The notes under the pieces were generated by a model. The model was not told the DNA's origin, ran no database searches, and saw nothing but the letters and a program-made list of their open reading frames with translations. A DNA stretch of 34,742 nt from Lachnospiraceae bacterium. GTDB lineage: Bacteria; Bacillota; Clostridia; Lachnospirales; Lachnospiraceae. The position numbers and the translations under genes are program-made. The first letter of the stretch is position 1. Every line of letters begins with the position of its first letter. The stretch lies in contig JAQXZD010000038.1 in assembly GCA_029227035.1 (NCBI GenBank), positions 1 through 34,742 on the forward strand, given 5' to 3'. Positions 25,594-33,125 of this stretch are shown here, piece after piece.

Positions 25594-27243
25594 CTATTCC
25601 ACCGATACAATGTAATAGTAAACCGGCTGTCCGCCATCGTTGACTTCCACTTCCACATCCGGATACTTCTCTTCGATCACACTGCCAATCTCCTGTGCAG
25701 CGCTCTCATCCGCCTCCGTACCGTAATAGATACTCACAATGGCCGAATCCTCATCCACCATGGCATCAATCATGGCAAGCGTAGTCTCCTTCAAATCTTT
25801 GCCCACTGCCTGAATCGTCTTGTCATCGATGCCCATGAAATCTCCCTGATTAATGGTCTTGCCGTCAATCTCCGTATCCCTGACCGCATAAGTCACCTGT
25901 CCGGTCTTGACATTTTCAATTTCTTCCAGCATCGCAGACTTATTCTCTTCTGCAGAATAGTCCGGAATATAGTTCACCAGTGCCACAATTCCCTGCGGGA
26001 TTGTCTTGGTTGGAAGTACGATAATATCCTTATCTTCCACCAGCTCCGCCGCCTGATTTGCCGCCATGATGATATTCTTGTTGTTCGGAAGAATAAAAAT
26101 ATGGTCTGCATTGACGTGATCAATCGCTTCCAGCATATCCTCCGTACTCGGATTCATGGTCTGACCGCCCTCAATCAGATAATCCGCACCAAGTCCTCTG
26201 AAAATCTCGTTAATTCCCTCTCCGATGGATACGGAGATAAATCCGATTGGTTTTCTTGGTTCATCTTTCTTCTGCTCTGCGGCAAGCTTTTGTGCATCCT
26301 TAATCAGTTTCTCCTGATGTTCCTCACGCATATTGTCAATCTTGATCTTGCTTAAGGAGCCGTGTGTCAGCGCCTTCTGAATTGCAAGACCAGGATCGTT
26401 GGTATGTACGTGAGTCTTAACGATCTCATCGTCCGCTACCACAACAATGGAATCTCCAATGGATTCCAGATATGCCTTGTATTCCTGTTCTTCCTTGTCC
26501 GACAATGGATGATTCAGTACAATAATAAACTCGGTACAGTAACCAAACTTGATATCCGCCTCTGCCTGCGGAGAAATCTTTACCACGGAAGAAGAAGAAG
26601 CTCCCTCAATCTCATAATCAATTTCCTTACCGGTCAGCGCATCATAAGCACCCTTTAAAATCTGCAGCAGTCCCTGTCCGCCGGAGTCCACAACCCCTGC
26701 CTGCTTCAGTACCGGAAGCATCTCCGGAGTCTGGCTGAGCACATAATCCGCCTGCTTAATCACTTCTTCACAGAATACGACAATATCATCCGTCTCATCC
26801 GCAAGCTCCAGCGCTCTGTCCGCAGCTCCCTTGGCAACCGTGAGGATGGTTCCCTCCTTCGGCTTCATGACCGCCTTGTAAGCAGTCTCCACTGCCTTCT
26901 GGACAGCCTCGCACAAAATGCTTACATCCAGCTCTTCATATTCTGCAATCACTTTGCAGAATCCACGAAACAACTGTGATAAGATTACACCGGAATTTCC
27001 TCTGGCTCCTCGAAGCGAACCGGAAGAAATTGCTTTTGCAAGCTCCTGCATGGACGGCTTCTCTAATCCGCTCACTTCTCTTGCTGCAGACATGATTGTC
27101 ATGGACATATTGGTTCCCGTGTCTCCATCCGGAACCGGAAACACATTCAATTCATTAATCCATTCCTTCTTGGCCTCCAGATTTTTTGCTCCCGCCAGAA
27201 ACATTTTGGAGAGCATTTCCGTATTTATACTTGTGATTTCCAC
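25594..27243 (-). CDS. fakA: FakA-type fatty acid kinase, DAK2/DhaL domain
   Basis: ATP-binding subunit of fatty acid kinase, which phosphorylates FakB-bound fatty acids for use in phospholipids. The N-terminal DhaL domain carries FPVPDGDTGTNM (with Asp39, Asp41 and Asn45 as metal/nucleotide ligands) and LRGARGNSGVILSQ. The C-terminal half is the DegV-like region found in FakA. I place the start at the GTG at 27243 (549 residues): GGAGG at 27252-27256 lies eight bases upstream. An upstream TTG at 27264 would put that site inside the coding region. No fakB gene is in the window. Confidence 0.93.
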   Translation of the reverse strand: MEITSINTEMLSKMFLAGAKNLEAKKEWINELNVFPVPDGDTGTNMSMTIMSAAREVSGLEKPSMQELAKAISSGSLRGARGNSGVILSQLFRGFCKVIAEYEELDVSILCEAVQKAVETAYKAVMKPKEGTILTVAKGAADRALELADETDDIVVFCEEVIKQADYVLSQTPEMLPVLKQAGVVDSGGQGLLQILKGAYDALTGKEIDYEIEGASSSSVVKISPQAEADIKFGYCTEFIIVLNHPLSDKEEQEYKAYLESIGDSIVVVADDEIVKTHVHTNDPGLAIQKALTHGSLSKIKIDNMREEHQEKLIKDAQKLAAEQKKDEPRKPIGFISVSIGEGINEIFRGLGADYLIEGGQTMNPSTEDMLEAIDHVNADHIFILPNNKNIIMAANQAAELVEDKDIIVLPTKTIPQGIVALVNYIPDYSAEENKSAMLEEIENVKTGQVTYAVRDTEIDGKTINQGDFMGIDDKTIQAVGKDLKETTLAMIDAMVDEDSAIVSIYYGTEADESAAQEIGSVIEEKYPDVEVEVNDGGQPVYYYIVSVE

Positions 27244-27256
27244 TTTCTTATCCTCC

Positions 27257-27616
27257 CTAGTCAATTACGCGAACGCCTTCGACGTAGATATTGATTTTCT
27301 TAATGGTCATACCGGTAAAAGATTCCACCTTATACTTGACTGTCTCAATCAGATTATCTGAAACGGTTCTGATACTGACTCCATAAGCAACCACCATATG
27401 AAAATCAATGGTAATCTGATTATCCTCTTCCACGAGAACATTGATTCCGTGTGACAGGTAATCACGCTTTAACAGTTTGACAAGTCCGTCCTTCATATTG
27501 ACCGCTGCCATGCCGACGATTCCGAAACACTCTACCGCAACAGAACCTGCGTAGGTAGCAATGACATCCTCGTCAATCAAGATTTTTCCATACTGGGTAT
27601 CCAACTGTCCCTTCAT
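27257..27616 (-). CDS. Asp23/Gls24 family envelope stress protein
   Basis: The 119 residues match the Asp23/Gls24 family (YloU in B. subtilis), small proteins tied to envelope stress and often located next to fakA. The core GSVAVECFGIVGMA and the end VKKINIYVEGV-like segment (here IKKINIYVEGVRVID) are typical. A GGAGG lies nine bases before the ATG. Transcription likely starts at the promoter 27687-27715 and continues through fakA and recG. Confidence 0.92.
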   Translation of the reverse strand: MKGQLDTQYGKILIDEDVIATYAGSVAVECFGIVGMAAVNMKDGLVKLLKRDYLSHGINVLVEEDNQITIDFHMVVAYGVSIRTVSDNLIETVKYKVESFTGMTIKKINIYVEGVRVID

Positions 27617-27686
27617 ACTTTATACCTCCGAAATTTGCAACCCGTTCTCCCCGGTATTGCATCTATTGTTCTGCACATATGGATAT

Positions 27687-27715
27687 ATTATAACCATTTT
27701 TTACTGGATTGTAAA
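27687..27715 (-). promoter_or_regulatory. Promoter of the asp23-fakA-recG operon
   Basis: Minus strand TTTACA (27710-27715), 17-bp spacer, TATAAT (27687-27692). It is divergent from the rpmB promoter and leaves a leader of about 65 nt. Confidence 0.78.
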
Positions 27716-27752
27716 TAAATACTACTTTATTTCAATTTTTTATATTTTCCTC

Positions 27753-27781
27753 TTGCATTTGAGAAATGAATCTGATAAAAT
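27753..27781 (+). promoter_or_regulatory. Promoter of rpmB
   Basis: TTGCAT (27753-27758), 17-bp spacer, TAAAAT (27776-27781). The following ~47-nt leader ends in AAGGAGGTG before rpmB and shows no obvious structured element. Confidence 0.7.
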
Positions 27782-27834
27782 ATCCTTTGTTATGAGCTTA
27801 AGAGACACGAACAAATGCAAGGAGGTGCAATATC

Positions 27835-28020
27835 ATGGCAAAGTGTGCAATTTGTGAAAAAGGCGTCCATTTCGGAAATCAGGTCAGCCATTCTCATAGA
27901 AGATCAAATAAAATGTGGAAATCAAACATCAAGCGTGTAAGCTGCAAGGTAAACGGCGTACCGCAGAAGTTATATGTTTGTTCATCATGCCTCAGATCCG
28001 GAAAAGTTGAGAGAGCTTAG
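27835..28020 (+). CDS. rpmB: 50S ribosomal protein L28
   Basis: Large-subunit protein L28, 61 residues. MAKCAICEKGVHFGNQVSHSH is the conserved start. The four zinc-ribbon cysteines (Cys4, Cys7, Cys49, Cys52) are all present, so this is the zinc-containing form. It is monocistronic, with its own promoter and a strong terminator, and divergent from asp23 as in other Firmicutes. Confidence 0.97.
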   Translation: MAKCAICEKGVHFGNQVSHSHRRSNKMWKSNIKRVSCKVNGVPQKLYVCSSCLRSGKVERA

Positions 28021-28034
28021 TGAGCATTCTTACG

Positions 28035-28064
28035 GAACCATCGTTTTTCGATGGTTCTTTTTTT
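28035..28064 (+). terminator. Rho-independent terminator of rpmB
   Basis: Stem GAACCATCG (28035-28043) with CGATGGTTC (28049-28057), a T5 loop and a run of seven T. Its T-run overlaps the stop codon of the convergent small membrane protein gene. Confidence 0.9.
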
Positions 28065-28203
28065 AATGACAGCAAAAAAGCAGATATGACAGAAACAATA
28101 CCGCCGCAATCAGAACAACTCCTATAACTCCCCCTCCTATGATAAACATGACAAGCATACCCATTCCAAACCAGAACAAAGTATATCCCCATACCCGCTT
28201 CAT
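28063..28203 (-). CDS. Small hydrophobic membrane protein, 46 residues
   Basis: Function unknown. The frame reads MKRVWGYTLFWFGMGMLVMF, then a glycine/valine/isoleucine-rich stretch, and ends LLFCCH. It has a short positively charged start and two hydrophobic segments (about 8-22 and 26-44), fitting a small inner-membrane protein with the N-terminus inside. Composition, clean start and stop, and its fit between two terminators argue that it is real. There is only a weak GGAA before the ATG. A possible promoter lies at 28230-28259. It ends convergently inside the rpmB terminator. The 66-residue frame in the same place is a shadow. Confidence 0.65.
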   Translation of the reverse strand: MKRVWGYTLFWFGMGMLVMFIIGGGVIGVVLIAAVLFLSYLLFCCH

Positions 28204-28217
28204 ATCATATTCCAATC

Positions 28218-28247
28218 AAAAAAGCATATATTATAAATAATATATGC
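28218..28247 (-). terminator. AT-rich terminator after gerW
   Basis: Perfect palindrome GCATATATTAT/ATAATATATGC (28224-28247), followed on the minus strand by six T. It lies 15 bases past the gerW stop codon. The stem is AT-rich, so it may be leaky, and the same bases contain a TATAAT that could serve the small membrane protein gene. Confidence 0.6.
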
Positions 28248-28259
28248 CTTTTCGCTCAA
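28230..28259 (-). promoter_or_regulatory. Possible promoter of the small membrane protein gene
   Basis: Minus strand TTGAGC (28254-28259), 18-bp spacer, TATAAT (28230-28235). The -10 box is inside the gerW terminator hairpin. Spacing and -35 match are only fair. Confidence 0.35.
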
Positions 28260-28261
28260 AT

Positions 28262-28663
28262 TTATGATTCTTCCGTATCGTTTTCCTGTGCTTCCTCTTC
28301 CTCGTCCAAAGCGGCATCCTCCGCCTTGTTTTTCCCGGCTGTAAATTTGTTTACAAAATCCGGTACCATATCGAGAATCTTCGTCATGCTGTCCTGATTC
28401 TTAATGTTCACCAGCTTTGTTACGCCGTCCTGAATTACCAGCACTGCGCTCGGATTGATTTTTCCGCCCATACCTCCGGCACCGTTGTTCTTCTTCTCCT
28501 GCGAAAAAGCACCGGCTGCAACACCAAAGGATACATCCACCAGCGGAAGTATAATCGTATCCCCAATGTGAACGGCATCACCCACAACCGTCTTTGTTGT
28601 TATGAAGTTGTCCATCCCTTTAAATAAGGATTCTACCGTATTATTAAAACTGTTCTCTGCCAT
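28262..28663 (-). CDS. ytfJ: GerW/YtfJ family spore germination protein
   Basis: Member of the GerW (YtfJ) family, required in B. subtilis for the response of spores to certain germinants. The 133 residues begin with VESLFKGMDNFITTKTVVGD, continue with GDTIILPLVDVSFGVAAGAF and a glycine-rich GAGGMGGKINPSAVLVI, and end in a long acidic tail of Glu/Asp. The gene lies 14 bases downstream of the DUF2953 gene, the conserved ytfI-ytfJ pairing of spore formers. Confidence 0.93.
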   Translation of the reverse strand: MAENSFNNTVESLFKGMDNFITTKTVVGDAVHIGDTIILPLVDVSFGVAAGAFSQEKKNNGAGGMGGKINPSAVLVIQDGVTKLVNIKNQDSMTKILDMVPDFVNKFTAGKNKAEDAALDEEEEAQENDTEES

Positions 28664-28677
28664 ACAAAATTCCTCCT

Positions 28678-29493
28678 TTATCTCCTGATTCTATTATATA
28701 ATCTCTGGCAGTTCTTATCAAGAACTATTCCAAGCAGTGCTGACAATATCTGCACGCCAAACACATGTCCCTTTACATCAAAATCCGCTTCCACATAAGC
28801 TTCATCCGCAAGAAAATCCGGTGTAATGTTCCACCGGTTCCGATATCCGATCGGGAACATCGCAAGAATTCCAAGAAGCTGTCCCGTTGTATCCGGAGAC
28901 CCTGTAGAATATTCCAGACATAATTTCAATCTGCGGGGCATCAGCTTTTTCAAAAGTCCAAAGACCTTCGCCCAAATCGTATGAAAAGCCTCCTGATTCT
29001 TCTCATCTCCCATGAAACTACTGATTTTTTTTATGCCCTCTGCAATATGCGAAACGCTCTCCTTAATCCTGCCGAAAAAAGCTTTTCTTTCTCTTTTCTC
29101 CGGCTGTTCTTTATTCGGTTCTTTATTCTCCTCTTCATCCGCCTGCTTTACAGCCGTCTCCGTCTCTACTTCACTCTCCGGCTCTGCTTCACTCTCTGTC
29201 TCACTGTCCTCAGAGGCTTTGGTATTAGCATGGGTGAAAAGGGATTTCTTTATACCCAAAATCCGAAGATATGTCTTCTGCGCCTCTTCCGCTGTCTGAT
29301 CCATGCCAAATCCCAGAAGATAACACAACCAGAATACCCGGATATGCAGATTGAGCCTTTTGTCATGAAAACTGCCGTAAACCCGATAAGTAAACGGACA
29401 GAACAGAACCAGAACAACCGCTGTCAGTAAAAGTCCCAACACAATCAGAAGAATGATTCCGATAATCTTGAGAAGCAAAAGAATCACACTCAT
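28678..29493 (-). CDS. ytfI: DUF2953 membrane protein, YtfI-like
   Basis: Sporulation-associated DUF2953 protein of 271 residues, function unknown. It has an N-terminal membrane segment (about 3-32), a short YRVYG-type strand, an acidic low-complexity linker at about 92-135 made mostly of Glu with Ser, Thr and Ala, and a C-terminal domain with PRRLKLCLEYSTGSPDTTGQ, the conserved DUF2953 region. It overlaps the preceding gene by four bases and precedes gerW, so the two products probably act together in the spore. Confidence 0.87.
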   Translation of the reverse strand: MSVILLLLKIIGIILLIVLGLLLTAVVLVLFCPFTYRVYGSFHDKRLNLHIRVFWLCYLLGFGMDQTAEEAQKTYLRILGIKKSLFTHANTKASEDSETESEAEPESEVETETAVKQADEEENKEPNKEQPEKRERKAFFGRIKESVSHIAEGIKKISSFMGDEKNQEAFHTIWAKVFGLLKKLMPRRLKLCLEYSTGSPDTTGQLLGILAMFPIGYRNRWNITPDFLADEAYVEADFDVKGHVFGVQILSALLGIVLDKNCQRLYNRIRR

Positions 29494-29816
29494 GCTTTTT
29501 GCCTCCGTTCCTCTTTAAGATAGGACCACACATCCACATCTCCGGTGCTCTGATACGTCTCATCCACAATCTGCCGCACCACTTCCAGCGCCTCATCATA
29601 GCCTCTTGCAAGACCGATAATCTTCATGTCCCGCTTGGGGTAAGATTTCTGCCTCAGCTCCCATGCCGGAACAATATCCAGAAGGTTTTCTGGGTTGGAT
29701 GCAAAAGCAATCACGTAGACAGAAAGAGTCCCTGCATTATGGTTGATTTTCCATTTTATTTTCTTCTCTTTGCCCGCAATGGAATCACCGACAAATAAGT
29801 TATGGTACCATTTCAT
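29490..29816 (-). CDS. Conserved hypothetical protein, 108 residues
   Basis: I do not recognise the family. The product starts MKWYHNLFVGDSIAGKEKKI and ends in a charged tail. It is soluble with no signal peptide. The pattern of a basic beta-rich first half and a helical second half (around GYDEALEVVRQIVDETY) resembles a small alpha/beta domain. I choose the ATG at 29816, with GAGAGGGAT upstream; a start at 29864 would overlap the NUDIX gene. Its stop overlaps the DUF2953 start by four bases, so the two are translationally coupled, which places it in the sporulation group by context only. Confidence 0.75.
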   Translation of the reverse strand: MKWYHNLFVGDSIAGKEKKIKWKINHNAGTLSVYVIAFASNPENLLDIVPAWELRQKSYPKRDMKIIGLARGYDEALEVVRQIVDETYQSTGDVDVWSYLKEERRQKA

Positions 29817-29839
29817 GCAATCCCTCTCCATGCGCGTTG

Positions 29840-30292
29840 TTAATAATACTTGTGATTTCCCCACAGGTTACTCTTTTTTAAATCCAGATATTCTGTATAA
29901 GCTCTCTCCAGAATCTGTTTTTCATTTGGAAATTTGAGCAGATGATAAGCCTCGTGGTATTTATAGTAACCGCTGTCCACAAAGTATTCTTCTCTCTGCG
30001 GCTTACTGTAATAGCTTTCGCCTTTCATCAGATACCAGTGGACTTCTTTTTCCACGATGTCCTCCGGAACCGAGAATGTATACCGGCTCTTGCCAACATA
30101 CTGAATAATTGTAGCTGCCGCTCCTGTCTCTTCTCTCACCTCACGGATTGCAGTATCCTTATATTCTTCTCCTTCTTCCACTGTGCCCTTTGGCAGAACC
30201 CAGCCCTCGTATCTGTTTTTAAAGTTCTTGTACAAAAGTAATATCTTGCCACGAAAAATTACCACTCCGCCACAGCTTGTCGCCTCAATCAT
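29840..30292 (-). CDS. NUDIX hydrolase
   Basis: Pyrophosphohydrolase of the NUDIX superfamily, 150 residues. The Nudix box is complete: Gly36, Glu42, then REVREETGA (50-58), preceded by WVLPKG. The substrate is not evident; diadenosine tetraphosphate or a nucleotide sugar are common for such small proteins. AAGGAGG precedes the start. It lies 51 bases after the PBP gene and 23 bases before the unknown small gene. Confidence 0.93.
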   Translation of the reverse strand: MIEATSCGGVVIFRGKILLLYKNFKNRYEGWVLPKGTVEEGEEYKDTAIREVREETGAAATIIQYVGKSRYTFSVPEDIVEKEVHWYLMKGESYYSKPQREEYFVDSGYYKYHEAYHLLKFPNEKQILERAYTEYLDLKKSNLWGNHKYY

Positions 30293-30343
30293 TGTTGCGC
30301 CTCCTTGCTTTAGCCATGCCGGCAGTATTCTGTTAAAAGTATA

Positions 30344-31780
30344 TCATCTGTTAAAATATACGTCAAATATCTTCTTTGCAACCGGTACGGCATAAGTGCT
30401 TCCGGTTCCGCTGTTCTCTACAATTACAGCGACTGCAATGTCCTCATATCCCTCTTTTTTGGCATATCCCACAAACCATGCATTGGTCTGATCCGATGAA
30501 TCGGACACCTGGGCCGTACCGGTCTTGCCATATGCCTTATACGACTGGCCTGCAAGCTTTCCTCCCGTACCGTCCGTCACAACGGCACGCATATATTTTC
30601 GCAGAAAAGCTGCTTCCTTCTCCGTCATCAGTTCCCCATACTGCTTCGGCTTGTTGGTTTTTACCGGCACTCCTGCCGCATTCTCTGTGTGATCCACCAG
30701 ATACGGCCGCATCAGAACTCCGCCATTGTCCACCGCTCCTGTCACCAGAAGCATATGCAGCGGGGAAACCATGGTCTTTCCCTGACCGATTGCCGTCTCC
30801 ATCATCATGGCATCCGAATCTTTGGAAGATATGGAAAAACTGCTCTTCGCCGATTCGAATGCAATCGGAAGCTCCTTATTAAACAGCAGGGCATCACAGT
30901 TTTTCTGAAAACTGCTTCTGTCCAGTGTGAGGGACAGATTGGCAAACGAGGAATTGCAGGAATTGGCAAAGGAAGTCTTTAGGTTTTCATGCCCGTGAAC
31001 CTTATTTCCCGCACAGTGAATCGTCTGTCCGTTTACCGTAATCGCACCGGAACATTCGTATTCGTAATTCTTATAGTTCTTAGGATTCTCCCGGTAATAT
31101 TCCAGCACGGTAAACATTTTAAACACGGAACCCGGTGCATACTTTCCCTGTGTTGCCCGGTTATAAAGCACCGTGCTTCCATCCGCCGTCAGACTGTCCC
31201 AGTTTTCTTTCACCTGATTCGGATCATAATCTGGCTTGGAAACCATCGTAATGATTTTTCCCGTCTTCGGCTCCATCACAATGACGGCACCATCATAGCT
31301 GCCAAGCGCATTGTACGCCGTCTCCTGAATCTGTGCATCCAGTGTGGTTACCACCGTATCTCCCTGGCTTTTATTGCCGGACAGATTATTTCCAATCTTC
31401 TTCAGTACAAATTCATGGGAGCGCAACAGGGAAAAATTCTCCTGATTCTCAATTCCCGCCTTTCCGTTCGAACTGTATCCAACCGCATGTGCAAAGACTC
31501 TTCCGTAAGGATACTCTCTTGTCTCTGTCATGTCCGCACCCACTTTTGTGGTGGCAAGCACCTGTCCGTCTGCGGATACGATATCTCCCCGGACAACGTC
31601 TTCGGCAAACAGATCCTGAAGGGAATTGTACGGACTGTTGATAAAGTCCTCGCTTTTTATCACCTGAAAATAGACAAAATATGCCATCATTGCAAGAAAT
31701 AATCCAAGGAAAAGATACATGACAACCCAAAATTCTTTATTCCCTGCGTCTTTGCCCTTTTTCATCTTTTGCTTTCGCAT
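30344..31780 (-). CDS. Class B penicillin-binding protein, PbpA type
   Basis: Transpeptidase that cross-links peptidoglycan. The 478 residues begin with a single membrane anchor (about 16-40), then a short pedestal region and the transpeptidase domain. Active-site motifs are Ser218-Val-Phe-Lys221, Ser274-Cys-Asn276 and Lys419-Thr-Gly421. The protein is short and its N-terminal domain is small, closest in layout to actinobacterial PbpA rather than to long PBP2 or FtsI. AAAGGAGG eight bases upstream fixes the ATG at 31780, 44 bases inside the end of the SEDS gene, so the two are tightly coupled partners. Confidence 0.93.
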   Translation of the reverse strand: MRKQKMKKGKDAGNKEFWVVMYLFLGLFLAMMAYFVYFQVIKSEDFINSPYNSLQDLFAEDVVRGDIVSADGQVLATTKVGADMTETREYPYGRVFAHAVGYSSNGKAGIENQENFSLLRSHEFVLKKIGNNLSGNKSQGDTVVTTLDAQIQETAYNALGSYDGAVIVMEPKTGKIITMVSKPDYDPNQVKENWDSLTADGSTVLYNRATQGKYAPGSVFKMFTVLEYYRENPKNYKNYEYECSGAITVNGQTIHCAGNKVHGHENLKTSFANSCNSSFANLSLTLDRSSFQKNCDALLFNKELPIAFESAKSSFSISSKDSDAMMMETAIGQGKTMVSPLHMLLVTGAVDNGGVLMRPYLVDHTENAAGVPVKTNKPKQYGELMTEKEAAFLRKYMRAVVTDGTGGKLAGQSYKAYGKTGTAQVSDSSDQTNAWFVGYAKKEGYEDIAVAVIVENSGTGSTYAVPVAKKIFDVYFNR

Positions 31781-33125
31781 ATCGCTTTCCTCCTTTCAGT
31801 TTCTGTTCCTTTTTCTGCTCCCTGTCATCAAACTGCATAATATACATACCCTGAATGATTCCAAATACAATCATGGTGGAAAGCAGTGAGCTTCCTCCGT
31901 AACTGACCAGCGGCAGTGTCACACCGGTGGAAGGAATGAATTTGATGACTCCGCCTATGGTCAAAAATACCTGAAGTGCATACAGCGTTCCAAGTCCCAC
32001 TGCCGTCAGCCGGTAGAACTTGTCCCGAAGCTTAATGGCAACATTCATAATCATAAAAAAACAGCTTACGCAGACCATAATCAGGCAGAGTGCAAAAATG
32101 CCTCCCAGCTCCTCCGAGATTGCCGCAAAAATGAAGTCGTTTGTCACCACCGGAATCTTCTGCGGCAGCCCCTTGCCAAGTCCCAATCCGAACCATCCGC
32201 CGGTTCCGATGGCAAAAAGCGACTGACAGATCTGATATCCTTCGTTATCGATAACGCTCAGCGGATCCGACCACGCCAGAACTCTTACCTGCACATGCGA
32301 AAAAAGCTTATACCCCACGACGGCTGCCGCCGACATGGCCAGAACTCCGCCGCAAAAATAAGCGAGCCTGCGGGTTGCAACATAAATCATTACCAGGTAT
32401 GTAAAGAAATATAAAAGCGCTCCTCCCAGATCCCTGGACGCAACCAGCACCAGGACAAAAATTGCTGAAAAGATACTCGTTATCACCACCTGACGAAAAT
32501 CATTTTTCCGATACAGCATGGAGGCTATAAACATGACAAATATGATTTTCACAAACTCGGAAGGCTGAATGGTAATGCCCGCGATGGAAATGGACAGCTT
32601 GGCTCCGTAGCTGGTCTGTCCTGCCACTGCCACCAGCGCCAATGCTCCGATTCCCACCACCAGATATACCCAGGTCAGTTTCCGAAACAGCGACATATTC
32701 TGAAGTATCAGAGGTATCAGAAGCGCCACAAAAAATCCCACACAGACAAATAAAAACTGCCGGAATGCCCGCTCAAACGAAATCCTCGTCAAAATAATAA
32801 ATCCAATGGAAATCAGCATACACATATTGTTCAGAACCAGTTCCGAGGCATGCTTATAAAACAGATGATAAGACAGGATGATTGCCGCCAGTACAATAAG
32901 CTGCATCAAATAAAATCCAATCAACTGTATATTTTTACTCTGCAGGTACAATACCAGAAAAGCCGTAAAATGAATGGTAAACAAAAGGCCTCTCTGCACC
33001 CGGTAAATATGCTTTTGTTCTTCCTCTTCCCCATCATATTTGAACACATGAAAGCACTCATATGTATAGATGAGAAACAGGAAAATGATCATATATTTCG
33101 CTATCTCTTCAAATAAATGCAGCAT
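31737..33125 (-). CDS. SEDS-family peptidoglycan glycosyltransferase (FtsW/RodA/SpoVE)
   Basis: Polytopic SEDS protein that polymerises lipid II. The 462 residues contain about ten or more hydrophobic segments, the ITIQPSEFVKI motif (about 185-194), a probable catalytic Asp232 in SRDLGGALL and SYGGSSLLSTM near the C-terminus. The N-terminal 90 residues are an additional pair of membrane segments and a charged loop. It overlaps the PBP gene, as expected for a SEDS-PBP pair. Which process it serves (elongation, division or spore cortex) cannot be decided from sequence. Confidence 0.93.
   Translation of the reverse strand: MLHLFEEIAKYMIIFLFLIYTYECFHVFKYDGEEEEQKHIYRVQRGLLFTIHFTAFLVLYLQSKNIQLIGFYLMQLIVLAAIILSYHLFYKHASELVLNNMCMLISIGFIILTRISFERAFRQFLFVCVGFFVALLIPLILQNMSLFRKLTWVYLVVGIGALALVAVAGQTSYGAKLSISIAGITIQPSEFVKIIFVMFIASMLYRKNDFRQVVITSIFSAIFVLVLVASRDLGGALLYFFTYLVMIYVATRRLAYFCGGVLAMSAAAVVGYKLFSHVQVRVLAWSDPLSVIDNEGYQICQSLFAIGTGGWFGLGLGKGLPQKIPVVTNDFIFAAISEELGGIFALCLIMVCVSCFFMIMNVAIKLRDKFYRLTAVGLGTLYALQVFLTIGGVIKFIPSTGVTLPLVSYGGSSLLSTMIVFGIIQGMYIMQFDDREQKKEQKLKGGKRYAKAKDEKGQRRRE

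Noticed and set aside
27561-27857. 98-residue plus-strand frame overlapping the asp23 start and rpmB start
   Set aside because: It crosses the two divergent promoters and reads rpmB out of frame. The composition is that of AT-rich intergenic DNA.
27992-28192. 66-residue minus-strand frame after rpmB
   Set aside because: It is the shadow of the 46-residue membrane protein in another frame and runs into rpmB antisense; the 46-residue frame has the more plausible composition.
30344-30375. Direct repeat TTTTAACAGA next to the end of the PBP gene
   Set aside because: Two copies of ten bases in an AT-rich stretch, one inside the coding region; no sign of a mobile element or array.
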